This document shows positions 53,734 through 64,000 of a DNA stretch of 64,000 bases, in pieces. Numbering within the stretch: position 1 is the stretch's first letter; every line of letters starts with the position of its first letter. Made by a program: the position numbers and the translations under genes. The notes beneath the pieces are model-generated. The model was not told where the DNA came from, did not search any database, and was given only the letters and a program-made list of their open reading frames with translations. This stretch comes from Gonocerus acuteangulatus (lineage: Eukaryota; Arthropoda; Insecta; Hemiptera; Coreidae): contig OX328126.1 in assembly GCA_946811695.1 (NCBI GenBank), positions 83,232,036-83,296,035 on the forward strand. The letters are read 5' to 3'.

Positions 53734-55038
53734 AAAAAGTCCGACTCGCAGGAACTGCAGCATCTTAGCGTGGGTCCGTTCTTATCCCTAGTCTAATTTG
53801 GAAAGATTAAAATAGAAGCAGTTATTATTTTGGTTCCACCTGTCTTGAAAGGTATTTATTTACGATCTAACATGGAAGGGTCAGCTAACACTAGAAACGG
53901 TCCCGCTAGTTACAAGGTCTTGGAATCTTGGAACTCTATATTACTAACAATAAATTGTTTTTGTTATTTTTCTTAACCAGTTTTATTTTCAAATACATTA
54001 TCCAACTATAAGCAATTAAAAAATGACAAGGAATAAAGCAGACAAAAAGGACCGTTCGAATAAACGAAATCAATTACTTTAAAGTTTTAAGCACTTATTT
54101 CTCCGATTGACATCGCCTGATTGAAACTTTCTTCAGGACCTTTTTTGTAGGGCATTTAGTAATCTTTCGAATGGTAATCTTCCGCTTCCCTAGATTGTCA
54201 ACGGTTTTCGAGATACTAACGAAAGTATACAAAGTTACCAAAACTTTTCTTGTCTGTTAATAAAATATTTTATTCTAGCCCTTCCTTTACTCCAAACGTA
54301 ACCAAAATTTCAACATATTAGTTTTAATGAGAGTAGATCATGCAGAAAATGTTTCAACTGAATCCCATAATTCTAAGTACCAAAATCAAAGACAAACAGA
54401 AAAGTTCGAATAAGCGCAATCAATTACTTTAATGGTTTAAGCACTTATTTCTCCGATTGACATCGCCTAATCAAAACTTTCATTAGAACCATTTTTGTAG
54501 AGCATTTAGTAAGCTTTCTAATGGTAATCTTACGTTTCGCAAGATTCTCAACCTTTTTCGAAATATTAAGGAAAGTATACAAAGTTACCAAAACTTTTTA
54601 TGTCTGTTATTAAAATATTTTATTCTAACCCTTCCTTAACTCCAAACGTAACAAAAATTTCAACATATTAGTTTTAATGAATGTAGAACATGGAGAAAAT
54701 GTTTCAACTGAATCCCATGATTCTAAGTACCCAAACCAAAAACGGTCTTCAAAAACTATTTTTCCAATTTTCTCGAAAACGGTTAAAGCTATCGCCTTGA
54801 AAATAGTTTCATTCGTTTTCCTAGCCCAAGAAGCCTATAAAACGAGTACTTACAAGCTTATGAACTCAAAAACGTAAGCGTTGCGATTTTTTGCGCGAAT
54901 TTCGCCCCAAACGCCATGTTCCAGTGGGCGGATTCTGCTGGTTAACGAACTTGACCTTTCAAATTGGAGGACGGATTTTTGTACCAAATTTCATCACAAT
55001 TGGACCATTAGGGAAGCCAGAAATGAGCGAACAGACAA

Positions 55039-55095
<57 letters not shown>

Positions 55096-55108
55096 AATAA
55101 ATATATTC

Positions 55109-55157
<49 letters not shown>

Positions 55158-55292
55158 AATTTGAACCACCGTTATTTTCGGTCTCTAGGGGTTCTGAAAC
55201 GCGAAATTTTCTAGTCGGCACTTCCGGATTGTTTCATGAGACCAACCTAGCGGGGTTCCTCCCTATGAAGGGAGGGAGGAACCGCGCTAAAA
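53734..55292 (-). mobile_element. HINE-1 copy splitting NLR-4, 1,559 bp
   Basis: Minus orientation. 5' end at 55292 (TTTTAGCGCGGTTCC), hairpin CCTCCCT/AGGGAGG, TA tracts at about 55039-55155, core, two body blocks in tandem (the AACCCTTCC...AACTCC stretch occurs at 54275 and 54630), and 3' end (GACTCGCAGGAACTGC at 53742-53757) then TTTTT. The LINE frame rejoins across it (GGATTTG and CTTGTTAAAGC) with only T residues ambiguous. No target duplication beyond T. Confidence 0.8.
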
Positions 55293-55615
55293 CAAATCCT
55301 ACTGGTGGTAAATTGTTTAACATCTCATAAGTTATTTTGTCAGGTCCAGGCGAAGTCTGTCTAGTAGTTATGAGTATTAATTTCAGTTCCTGAAGTGTGA
55401 TAGGGTCATTAATGGGGTTGTCGTGATCTGTTAGTATCGGTATTTCCGTTCTATCGGAATGTTGTTTTACCTTCAAAAAGGATTTTGTGAAGTTATTGTC
55501 ACTAGCCATTTGGGCAAAATGATTTTTTTTAAATATTGCTAACTTGGATTGGTTCTATGACAATAGTACCATTTAGTTCAAGTCCTGTAATTGGTTTTCT
55601 GTACTTTTTTTTTTT

Positions 55616-55652
<37 letters not shown>

Positions 55653-55890
55653 ACGGCGCATCTACATCTTGGCCATTAGCACCTTCTGTACTTCTTGTAT
55701 TTAATCTTGTTAATGTTGTCCCAGATCTTACGTTATGGTGTGTGTCTGTTGATTGATGTAAGAAATTCCGCCTAGCACTGTTTTTTATTTTTCTTTATCA
55801 CCCATTGAGCTTTTACCTTTAACTTTTTAAAGTTCTGGAGATTCCTGTCAGATGGATGCCTACGGAATAAACGAAGTGCTTTTTTTTCCG
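55293..55890 (-). pseudogene. LINE NLR-4, pre-RT region of ORF2
   Basis: 55509-55293 encodes NDPITLQELKLILITTRQTSPGPDKITYEML, the pre-RT block leading into RT domain 1, whose next part lies at 53733 beyond the HINE. 55693-55890 reads, in degraded frames, HPSDRNLQNFKKLKVKAQWV and IWDNINKI, the linker between endonuclease and RT. A SINE fragment (55607-55683) interrupts. Confidence 0.75.
55607..55683 (-). mobile_element. 5'-truncated SINE with 10-bp target duplication
   Basis: On the minus strand, GCTAATGGCCAAGATG...GCGCCGTTA matches the last 30 bp of the SINE at 42029-42226 and continues into a long, slightly interrupted A-tract (T on the plus strand, 55607-55651). TTCTGTACTT occurs on both sides (55597-55606 and 55684-55693). 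This is a textbook product of target-primed insertion. Confidence 0.8.
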
Positions 55891-55894
55891 TTCA

Positions 55895-56963
55895 CTTACT
55901 GATTGTGATGAAATTTGGTACAAAAATCGGTCGCCCGATTTGAAAGGTCAAGTTCGTTAACCAGCAAAATTCGCCCACTGGAAGATGGCGTTTGGAGCGA
56001 AATTCGCGCAAAAAAATCGTAACGCTTACGTTTTTGAGTTCATAAGCTTGTAAGTACTCGTTTTATAGGTTTCTTTGGCTAGGAAAACGAATGAAACCAT
56101 TTTGAAGGCGATAGCTTTAACCGTTTTTGAGAATATTGGAAAAATAGTTTTTGAATACCGTTTTGGGTACTTGGAATCATGGGATTCAGTTGAAACATTT
56201 TCTGCATGTTTTACTATCGTTAAAACTAATATGTTGAAATTTTTGTTACGTTTGGAGTTAAGGAAGGGTTAGAATAAAATATTTTATTAACAGACATAAA
56301 AGTTTTGGTAACTTTGTATATTTTCCTTAGTATCTCGAAAAAGGTTGAGAATCTTGGTAAACGAAAGAATACCATTAGAAAGCTTACTAAATGCTCTACA
56401 AAAAAGGTTCAGATGAATGTTTTGATTAGGCGATGTCAATCGGAGAAATAAGTGCTTAAAACCTTAAAGTAATTGATTTTGTTTATTCGAACTGTTCTTT
56501 TTGTCTGTTTTTATTCCTTTTTATTTTTTAATTGCTTATAGTTGGATAATGTATTTTACAATAAAACAGATTATGCAAAATAAGAAAAACAATTCATTGT
56601 TAGAAATATAGCTTGCCAAGAGAAAAAGATTCGTTGACGTCTTTTGAATATTTTCAATTGCCTTTATGCTGTTGGTTTTTTTATTTTATTTTTTAATTGA
56701 TTTTATCTGAAGAATTATTACTATAGTAAAAGAACACTGGAATATGTGAAAATTTTTGATATTTTCCAATTCATTGAAACGTATGAAATGAAGTATCGGT
56801 AGAAGAGGTTTCTAGGGTCTGGCGGAAACGACCCCAGGTATAGCCATAAAACTCTTTGAACAAAGGCCGAGGAAAATATTATCTGTTTCTATTCTATGAT
56901 TTTCAAATGAGAATAGGGATATGAACAGGAACCGGGGTCTCCCGTGGTCTAATGGCTAGCGCC
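55895..56963 (+). mobile_element. HINE-1 core and body plus SINE head, both ends truncated
   Basis: From CGTTCACTTACTGATTGTGATG through the core and body to GAACAGGAACCGGGGTCTCCCGTGGTC, ending in TGGCTAGCGCC at 56963. It shares with 41036-42063 the SINE insertion at the same base, so the two are copies of one SINE-bearing HINE. It replaces the endonuclease C-terminal part of NLR-4, so rearrangement rather than clean insertion occurred. Confidence 0.7.
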
Positions 56964-57534
56964 CAGTTGTATAGTGTATGGTGAGCAAATGGTTATGTCA
57001 ATGTTTGAAAGTTTGAATGTTGTTCTGTGGCACAAGTGAGTAAGTGAGTCATTTTTTACAGTCATTAAGTCAAAATGTTCTAGTATGTGTTGCAGATGTT
57101 GTCCACGATTATTGGTACACGGTGAATTCCACATGTTACTCATTGCGTTTACGTCAGTCAGTATTAGTACTGGTGGAGTCAGTTGAGTAAGTAGATCATG
57201 TAGAGCAGGTACATCTATTGGTTCACCAGGTGTAAGATGGAGTGAACAGACAGTCAGCCGGTTCGGTAGAAGGCCACAGCCTGTAATGTAGTCAGTAATC
57301 GGACAGGTTCACTATAAATGTTATCTCTAACAAGTATAGCGACCCCGCCATAAGCTCTTCCTCCCATACAGTAATCATTCCTATACACTGAAAATCCATG
57401 AATGTTGACGTCCTTACCTGGGCTTAAATAAGATTCTTGTATTCCAGCGATATCAAATTGTTTACATCGTAACAGGTACTTCAGATCGTCCACATGTTTT
57501 TTAGGCCGTTGATATTCCATTGAAGGAATGACAT
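56964..57534 (-). pseudogene. LINE NLR-4, ORF2 start and endonuclease part
   Basis: ORF2 starts at 57534 (MSFLQWNINGL). A frameshift in an A-run (about 57499) leads to HVDDLKYLLRCKQFDIAGIQESYLS (E box) and GGVAILVRDNI. Further down, WNSPCTNNRGQHLQHILEHFDLM and FKLSNIDITICSP belong to the DLTIxSP block. The SDH box is lost at the truncation. The ORF1 end is not present, as HINE-1 begins at 57603. Confidence 0.75.
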
Positions 57535-57602
57535 AGATATTTTGTTTAGGTTAAAAACATGTATAAAATACTTGTGAAGTTACTGTTCATGCTATTCGTT
57601 TT

Positions 57603-57740
57603 TTAGCGCGGGTACTCCCTATCTCCATAGAAAGAACCCGCTTATGAGGTTGACCTCATGACGCGATCCGGACGTGCCGACCAGAAAATTTCTCGTTTCA
57701 GACGACCCCATAGATCACGAAAATATAGGTGGTTCAAATT

Positions 57741-57777
<37 letters not shown>

Positions 57778-57945
57778 TTGTCTGTTCGCTCTCTAGCAAG
57801 CACAAAAATGGTCCGATTTTGATGAAATTTGGTACAAAAATCTGTTGTCTCATTTGAAAGGTCTAGTTCTAACCAGCAGAATCCGCCAACTGGAAGATAG
57901 TTTTTGGGGCGAAATTCGCGCAAAAAAAATCGTAACGCTTACGTT
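57603..57945 (+). mobile_element. HINE-1 (subfamily b), 3' truncated
   Basis: 5' end TTAGCGCGGGTACTCCC, (TA)n at about 57743-57775, GCTTGTCTGTTCGCTC and core to CGTAACGCTTACGTTT, where the next copy is inserted. Confidence 0.75.
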
Positions 57946-58079
57946 TTAGCGTGATTCTTCCCTCCCTTCATAGGGAGGAACCCCGCTTATAAGGTTGATC
58001 TCATGAAACAATCCGGAAGTGCCGACTAGAAAATTTTGCGTTTCAGAACCCCTAGAGACCGAAAATGACGGTGGTTCAA

Positions 58080-58125
<46 letters not shown>

Positions 58126-58130
58126 TTATT

Positions 58131-58200
<70 letters not shown>
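57946..58200 (+). mobile_element. HINE-1 5' part ending in long (TA)n
   Basis: 5' end variant TTAGCGTGATTCTTCC, hairpin CCTCCCT/AGGGAGG displaced by substitutions, and TA tracts 58083-58200 with TATTTATTTA interruptions. No core follows; the GGGTGTCCCG repeat starts directly at 58201. Confidence 0.75.
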
Positions 58201-58204
<4 letters not shown>

Positions 58205-58780
58205 GTCCCGTAAATGTCTAGTCATATTGTTAGGAGTGATAGAGGACTCTTAGGGGAAAAAAAAATGTTCTATGACGATTTCCCGAATTCTCGCCTATAA
58301 GGGAGAAAACGTCATTTTATTGTTTTTTCAATACAAACATGGTTTTTAGAAGAATAATCGTTGTAGCTCCATCCCAGGTGGTACTACTAGAAAGGGAGTG
58401 AAACCAATCGAAAGCTGAATAAATTTACTATAAGACTAGTTGGCAGTAATCATAAAAATGAATGAATGTAAGTATTTATATCTTACCAAAAGAAAGCTAT
58501 TCTAAATTTCCTGACATTTTATTGATATTTTTTTCCTTGTGTAACTCCTCAATGGGCAGGATCTGAGATTATCGGGTTTTAGAATAACTTCCTCATTTAG
58601 CCAGCTTTCCATTCATGTATCACAACCCTTTGCTATTGAAGTATTTGAACGGTTTAAGAACAAAAGTTTAAAAAAAAAACATGGATCTGTGAAAAGAAAA
58701 TTATATTTTTTTTCTTCAGTTAATTCAAAAAGCTGAAGAGAAATATTTATTTGTATAAATGTTTACATAAATATTAAGTA
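58201..58780 (+). repeat. GGGTGTCCCGTAAATG repeat family, copy 2
   Basis: Similar over its whole length to 38587-39130, with the same succession of blocks and small indels. Both copies start at the end of a HINE TA tract, so either the element targets TA or the two were co-copied. Confidence 0.6.
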
Positions 58781-58955
58781 AATATTTACTTAAAAAAATA
58801 ACTTCCATATAAAAAAAATTCCTAGTACAGTAAATAAATAAAATACACATATATTTTGAATTTATTAATTCAGGTGACTAATACTGGGTCCAGGCGGTGG
58901 CCATTAATGAACCCCAACCATACATTAACCTCAAAAATTATTATTTTTACCTATA
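58781..58955. mobile_element. left arm of the 45140-45627 MITE
   Basis: ATTCCTAGTACAGTAAATAAATA to AACCTCAAAAATTATTATTTTTACC matches the left inverted repeat of that MITE. The right arm is absent, so this is half an element. Confidence 0.65.
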
Positions 58956-61646
58956 TCAAACGGGTTTTTGTCGTTCTTTTTGTAATTTTTGTCTCTTTCC
59001 CTTAGTTTTTTTTTCCTTTTTATTTTTGTAATTTCTTATGTTGTATTTGTATGGAAAAAGTATTTGTGTGTAAAACAGGATAGGTAAAATGAGACCAATT
59101 TTATGTTGCTAGAAATAATGAAAAGTTTTGTTAACTTCGTATGTTTTCATTAATATCTCGAAAACGGTTGAAAATCTTGAGAAGCGAAAGTTTACCATTC
59201 AAAAGCTTACTAAATGGTCTACAAAAAAGATTCTGAAACAATTTTTGAATAAGTGCTGTCAATCGGAGAAATAAGTGCTTAAATTTTAAAGTAATTGATT
59301 TCGTTTATTCGAACGGTTCTTTTTGTTTGTTTTTATTCCTTGTTGTTTTTTCATTGGTTATAGTTGGATTATGTATTTGACAATAAAACAGATTAATTAA
59401 AATAAGAAAAACAATTCATTGTTAAAAATATATCAGGCTGTACCGTATGAAATGTCAGTTTTGGATTTGCCGATTTCCTTCAAATGTCTTGAAACTGTCG
59501 AGGCTCCTCCTCCAAGTTCTTTGGCATATTCCCTAGTGTTTTCAATTGCTTATAGTAGTCAAATGTATTTGCCAATAATACAGGATACGTATAAGTAGAA
59601 ACGATATTTTATTTTTGCGGAATCTTGGGATTCTCAGACACCGTATGAATATCTATTAGGCCCCCTTCGTATATTTTCCTTAATATCTCGAAAAAGGTTA
59701 GGAAATGATCGCAAGTGAAATATAATAGTTCGAAAGCTTACTGAATTCTCTACAAAACATGTTTTGAAGATATGTTTGATGGGGTCGTCACATTACGAGA
59801 AATAAGTGCTTAAAACTTAGTTTGTTAGTTTCGTTTATTTACACGGATCTATTTGTGTGTTTCCCGCAGTTTTTGTTTTCAGTTCTCGTTATTTTTGTAC
59901 TTGCTTATAGCAGTCAAATGTATTTGTCTGTAAACAGGATACGTATAATTAGAATGAATATTTTGTTTGTTAGCATTCGAAGATACCGTATGAATATCTA
60001 GATTACAGTACTGGCGTTGATTTCGTTCTTTAGAATTGTTCTTGGTATTCCCTATTTTCATCTGTTACCCATAGTTTTTCTGAGAAATGTCGTGTTTTTG
60101 CTGTGGATTTTAATTACGATGTATATAAGATTGGGTAACATTGGCGAGTCTACATAGTTAAGAACCGACAACGGAGGTAGACTTCTTGCTATGATTTAGT
60201 CTACATATGTATATTAAGTCTTAAATCCAAAAAATAAACCGTTTCATCCGTAACCCATAGCTTTTTATTGTTAGTAGTTTTTTCTTTTTGGTTATAGAAT
60301 GTAAATCTATTTGGCTATAAAACAGGATACGTAAAACTAGTAACAATATTTCGGAGATTTCTGAGCGACATGCCTTTAAGATTTACTACCACCACGAACG
60401 GCGTTTTTCCTCTATTTTTATCCACTAGATAGGCTTTATTTGGCATATTATTCTATATATGTTTTATTTAGCAGAGGATTCTGATGAAATGTCGTGTTTT
60501 TGCAGTGGATTTTAATTACGATGTGTCTAAGATTTGGTAACATTGGCGAGTCTAAATAGTTAAGAACCGACGACGGAGGTAGACTTATTCCTATGATTTA
60601 GTCTACATATCTATATTAAGTCCTAATCCAAAAAATAAACTTCACAACGGTTAGATACTATGAGCGAATAGGGAGTGGGTTCAGTGCCCTTACAAACAGA
60701 AGGTCGGCAGGAAATTTACCTGCTAAGAGATAATCCTCAAGAGCTGTAAATATACCCCAGGTATCTGCCGACACAAATACAAAGCCTATGCGGAGAGCGC
60801 CCCAAAAACACAGATCCAAACATAGGTTATATACTAAATATTCATAAAGACTACTTAGTTGTAAACCGATTCATCAATTAGCAATCAATAGTTTTCGACA
60901 GAGGTTATATACTAAATATTGATAAAAAGTATTTAATTTGAAAAAACAACAAGATTCCACAAGACTTGTTTTTGGTCCATTTGTATCTACTCCATAGACT
61001 TAATTAGGTATATTATTCTATATATTGACTTGTCATTCGCCAAGAATTGTTATTTGTCCTTCTGTATCTACTAGATAGGCTTTATTCGGAATATTATTCT
61101 ATATAGGCTATATTAGGCAGGGTATTCTACTCAATCTTGAGTACTTCTTCTTGATCCTTCTGTACATGGGCTTATATAGAAAACGATTTCGGGTTGGGCT
61201 GGGAAAATTTCGGGGGGTTCATATGTTATATGAACTAAGTGATCTTATTTAATTTATTTTTAAGGGTATTACGACATGTTTTTATCATCAATTCAAAATT
61301 CCGCGAGGGGCTGCAGCCCCCTCAGCCCCCCCTCTTATACGCCCATGCTTCTGTATCCACTAGAAAGGCTTTATTGTGCATATTTTGTATTGATTTATAG
61401 AGCTTTGCTTTAGAATGAGAGCCGGATTGTGTAATTTCCGCTTCTGTGTATAAGTTAGCTACTGTCGGTGTCCCTGATGCCTTAATATCACTTTTATTGG
61501 AGATGTTCAAGAGGATTTTGAGAATTTTCACGAGATATATAAAAAAAAAAATAAGTTTATTTCTTTTCTAAGCTTATCAAATGACACTAGGGACATGAAC
61601 GGAACCGCGCTAAGATGATTCAGTTCCTGCGAGTCGGACGTTTTTT
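58956..61646 (+). repeat. HINE-related long body with one 3' end
   Basis: Blocks match 29040-30400 and, reversed, 14440-17250. Included are two partly duplicated stretches (60100-60240 and 60490-60640), each carrying the empty HINE-2 target. A G-rich MITE lies inside at 61163-61350. The end is a HINE-1 3' terminus (GGAACCGCGCT 61600-61610, GAGTCGGACG to about 61646). No open frame of note. Confidence 0.65.
61163..61350 (+). mobile_element. G-rich MITE-like element, copy 2
   Basis: Left end ATGGGCTTATATAGAAAACG and right end CCTCTTATACGCCCATGC are imperfect inverted repeats. The inside has GGGGCTGCAGCCCC (palindrome) and the ACTAAGTGATCTTATT word shared with 1316-1335. Confidence 0.55.
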
Positions 61647-62194
61647 AGTTCATATGCTTGTAGGCACTTGTTTTATATGTTTCTTAACATAGGAAAACGA
61701 TTTTCAACGATGAAACCATTTTCAAGGCGATATCATACAAATAATTAAAAAATATAAACACACAAAAAAAAACAATTGAACGCGATGTCACCGAAAGCCG
61801 AATTATTTTTATTCTAAAAGCCTTAATGCGTATTTTACTTTTTTATTAAGTCACCAACACACAACTCTTTAGTAATTTTATAGAAAGCGGCTTATAGTCG
61901 GATAATGTTTTTGACAATAAAATAGATTAAGTAAAATAAGAAGATCAATTTATTGTTAAAAATGTAGCGTTCAAAGAGAGAGATCCCAAGGCTTTCCAAA
62001 TGCCTCTGAGCGGAGGCCTTTCTGGCCGACTTATGGGTTGGCCGACCCATACAGGTAAGACCATAAATCAAGACCTTTCAAGCCTGGTGGAACCAAAATG
62101 ATAACTGATTCTATTTTAATCATTCCAAATTAGACTAGGGAAAAGAACGGAACCGCGCTAAGATGATGCAGTTCCTGAGAGTCGGACTTTTTTT
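61647..62194 (+). repeat. HINE-1 fragments ending in a 3' terminus inserted in LINE NLR-5
   Basis: Core/body pieces (61650-61740 and 61860-61990), the GCCTGGTGGAACCAAAATGATAACTG-type block related to 27160-27180 and 53800-53840, and a 3' end with GGAACCGCGCT (62149-62159) and GGAC plus T-run to 62194. LINE coding sequence begins directly after. Confidence 0.65.
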
Positions 62195-63118
62195 GCTTGT
62201 TTTCATTCTCGTTGCTTTCTGGGATTCCTGTATGTCTGGGTAGCCAAGTCATTGTTATGTTTTTATTTTGTAGATTTAGTAATTGTGTAAAGTATTTGTG
62301 TTATTAGTGGGTGTGTACTATAGATATTTCCCAAGGAGAGCAATGAACTTAGCGAGTCAGAGCATAGATTGATTTCACGTCTCGTAGTGTGTTTTAAGTT
62401 GGAAAGAGCTGTATGTATGGCTGTCAGTTCGGCAGTGTATATACTAGAGTCGCCGTGTAGTTTTATTTGGTAGGTCATGTTATCAACTATAGCTGCAGTG
62501 CCTGTTCCTGAATCACTTTTGGAACCATCGGTAAAGATAAATAGTGCTTCAGGATGCCTCGTTTTAAAAGATTTAACGACATTATGGTATAACGTAGAAG
62601 AAATAGGTTCCTTCTTTTTGTATTGTGTTGGCGTGAGATTAATTTTTTTTTATTTTTTTTTTGGAGAGTAAAAGTTTTTTACTCTCCATGGGGGCTGTGA
62701 AAGGACTGCGTTGGTATGTATAGGTGTATTTAAAAATGTTGAGCTGTTTGCGTCTAATAGATGTCTTATTAATAACGGTTTTATTTGTGTATTTTTTTTG
62801 TAAATATTCATTGTGAAATTGGTTATTTAAAAATGTATCTACGCAAGGTCTCTTTATGCCTTTGACTTTAAAATAAATTTTAAGTTTAAAATCTGCCGTC
62901 TATACTCCAATGGAAGTTCTCCTGCTTCAACACATAGGCTATCGGTGGGGCTTAATCTAAAAGCTCCTGTTGCGATTCTCAAGCCTGTATGATGAATAGA
63001 GTGATTTTTTTACTGGCAGATGAATAAGCAATACAACCATAATCTACTAAGGACCTGGTAAAAGATCGATATAAAGTAAGCATTAAACATCTGTCAGCTC
63101 CCCACTTTGAGGATTTCT
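62195..63118 (-). pseudogene. LINE NLR-5, RT end and RNase H relic
   Basis: On the minus strand, from about 63115: SKWGADRCLMLTLYRSFTRSLVDYGCIAYSS-type sequence (close to NLR-4), then the thumb region, then RNase H with a DGS block (62517-62535), YTAELTAIHTALSNLK (E) and LCSDSLSSLLSL (D), and TWLPRHTGIPESN, cut at 62194 by HINE-1. Several stops and a T-rich insertion near 62645-62660. Same lineage as NLR-3/NLR-4. The upstream part is missing. Confidence 0.75.
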
Positions 63119-63340
63119 AGCAAATAAAATTAAATTTTCAGGAAAAATTCTAAATATACCCAAAAAGTGTGAATATTCACAATTTTTTTGAATATTCACT
63201 TGAAATCAAGTGATTACGTGAACAAGTTATTTAAATATACGAATACAAATTTATTTATATTAAAATTTGTGAATAAAAATTTATTTCCAAAAATATTCAG
63301 AAAATAAATTACGTTTTTGTGCGTACTGAAGGTATTTCGA
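63119..63340. other. AT-rich junction before the satellite
   Basis: Short repeated words (GTGAATATTCAC, TTTATTTATATT), not coding. Nothing else seen. Confidence 0.4.
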
Positions 63341-64000
63341 AGAAGATATTTGAAAGGATATAGAAGGTAATATTAGAAAGGGAAACGTGGTATTATGAAG
63401 GATATTGAAGGTGGTATAAAGAAGGATTTTGAAAGTGGTATAAGAAAGAGTATAGAAGGTAGTATTAGGAAGAATATTGAAGTTGGTATTACGAAGGGTA
63501 TAGAAGGGGGTAAAAGGAAAGGTATAGAAGGTGGTATTAGAAAATATATTGGAGAAGGTATTAGGAAGAGTATTCAAGAATATATTAGGAAGGATATTGA
63601 AGGTGGTATTACGAAGGGTATAGAAGGGGGTAAAAGGAAAGGTATAGAAGGTGGTATTAGAAAATATATTGGAGAAGGTATTAGGAAGAGTATTCAAGAA
63701 TATATTAGGAAGGATATTGAAGGTGGTATTACGAAGGGTATAGAAGGGGGTAAAAGGAAAGGTATAGAAGGTGGTATTAGAAAATATATTGGAGAAGGTA
63801 TTAGGAAGAGTATTCAAGAATATATTAGGAAGGATATTGAAGGTGGTATTACGAAGGGTATAGAAGGGGGTAAAAGGAAAGGTATAGAAGGTGGTATTAG
63901 AAAATATATTGGAGAAGGTATTAGGAAGAGTATTCAAGAATATATTAGGAAGGATATTGAAGGTGGTATTACGAAGGGTATAGAAGGGGGTAAAAGGAAA
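63341..64000. repeat. 120-bp satellite array, continues beyond the window
   Basis: Units 63481-63600, 63601-63720, 63721-63840 and 63841-63960 plus 40 bp of a fifth are identical except one base in the first. A diverged unit lies at 63361-63480. Each unit is itself made of about four 27-33-bp variants of a GAAGGTGGTATTAGAAA-type word. Because 120 is a multiple of three, the minus strand stays open (218 codons, 63281-63937) with a 40-residue repeat rich in T, N, F and P. I regard the frame as a by-product of the repeat, not a gene. Confidence 0.9.

Noticed and set aside
63361..64000. CRISPR-like or protein-coding repeat array
   Set aside because: Units are contiguous without spacers, in a eukaryotic context. 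The open frame follows from the 120-bp period and lacks any known domain.

Overview
This is a window of a eukaryotic genome, most likely an arthropod and probably an insect. It is AT-rich, full of (TA)n microsatellite, and made mostly of transposable elements in many states of decay. The organism call rests on a BEL/Pao LTR retrotransposon, several APE-endonuclease LINEs of the I/Jockey type (three remnants retain RNase H-region or RNase H C-terminal sequence), tRNA-derived SINEs and Helentron-like non-autonomous elements. Nothing in the sequence fixes the species. There are no prokaryotic operons.

Only one gene looks intact: an uninterrupted 1,648-codon minus-strand frame (5884-10830). It has a signal peptide, a degenerate GTPase-like P-loop domain, a glycine-rich collagen-like centre and a long helical second half. 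I do not recognise the family. A good splice acceptor lies about 100 bp upstream, so an untranslated first exon probably lies outside the coding exon. The gene sits as an island between repeats.

The dominant component is one repeat family, here called HINE-1. It is about 1.1-1.5 kb, has more than 20 copies or fragments, and carries nearly all of the (TA)n tracts. Two HINE-1 copies interrupt LINE reading frames so cleanly (40791-42276 and 53734-55292) that the element ends can be read directly. The 5' end is AGCGCGGTTCC followed by a perfect hairpin. The 3' end is GGAACCGCGCT about 28 bp in from the terminus, then a small GCAG/CTGC hairpin and GGAC, and insertion is into a T-run without a clear target duplication. 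This is the layout of Helentron-derived elements (HINE/DINE-1 type). A second family with the same plan, HINE-2 (15211-16405), has a different terminal word (AGCACTTTCC) and the matching change in its subterminal repeat. Its empty site exists elsewhere in the window.

Layout: 1-3513 HINE-1 copies with a G-rich MITE, a Helitron-like end and a SINE; 3514-5883 RT relic, MITE, poly-T and an inverted repeat; 5884-10934 the gene; 11172-18455 HINE fragments, internally deleted LINE NLR-1 and HINE-2; 19053-20562 a TA-flanked DNA transposon; 20655-23062 LINE tail, HINE and solo LTR; 23061-30673 HINE copies including a 1,375-bp tandem duplication and its inverted counterpart; 31021-31755 a MITE with 147-bp inverted repeats; 32624-37352 a BEL/Pao element lacking most of RT/RNase H; 39131-44870 LINE NLR-2 split by a HINE; 45140-51000 MITE, HINEs and LINE NLR-3; 51290-57534 LINE NLR-4 split by HINEs and a SINE; 57603-62194 HINE material; 62195-63118 LINE NLR-5; 63341-64000 a 120-bp satellite running off the window end.

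The elements form a nesting record: HINEs lie in LINEs, SINEs lie in HINEs, HINEs lie in the (TA)n of other HINEs, an LTR lies in a HINE microsatellite, and a DNA transposon lies in a HINE body. HINE-1 is therefore among the more recently active families here.
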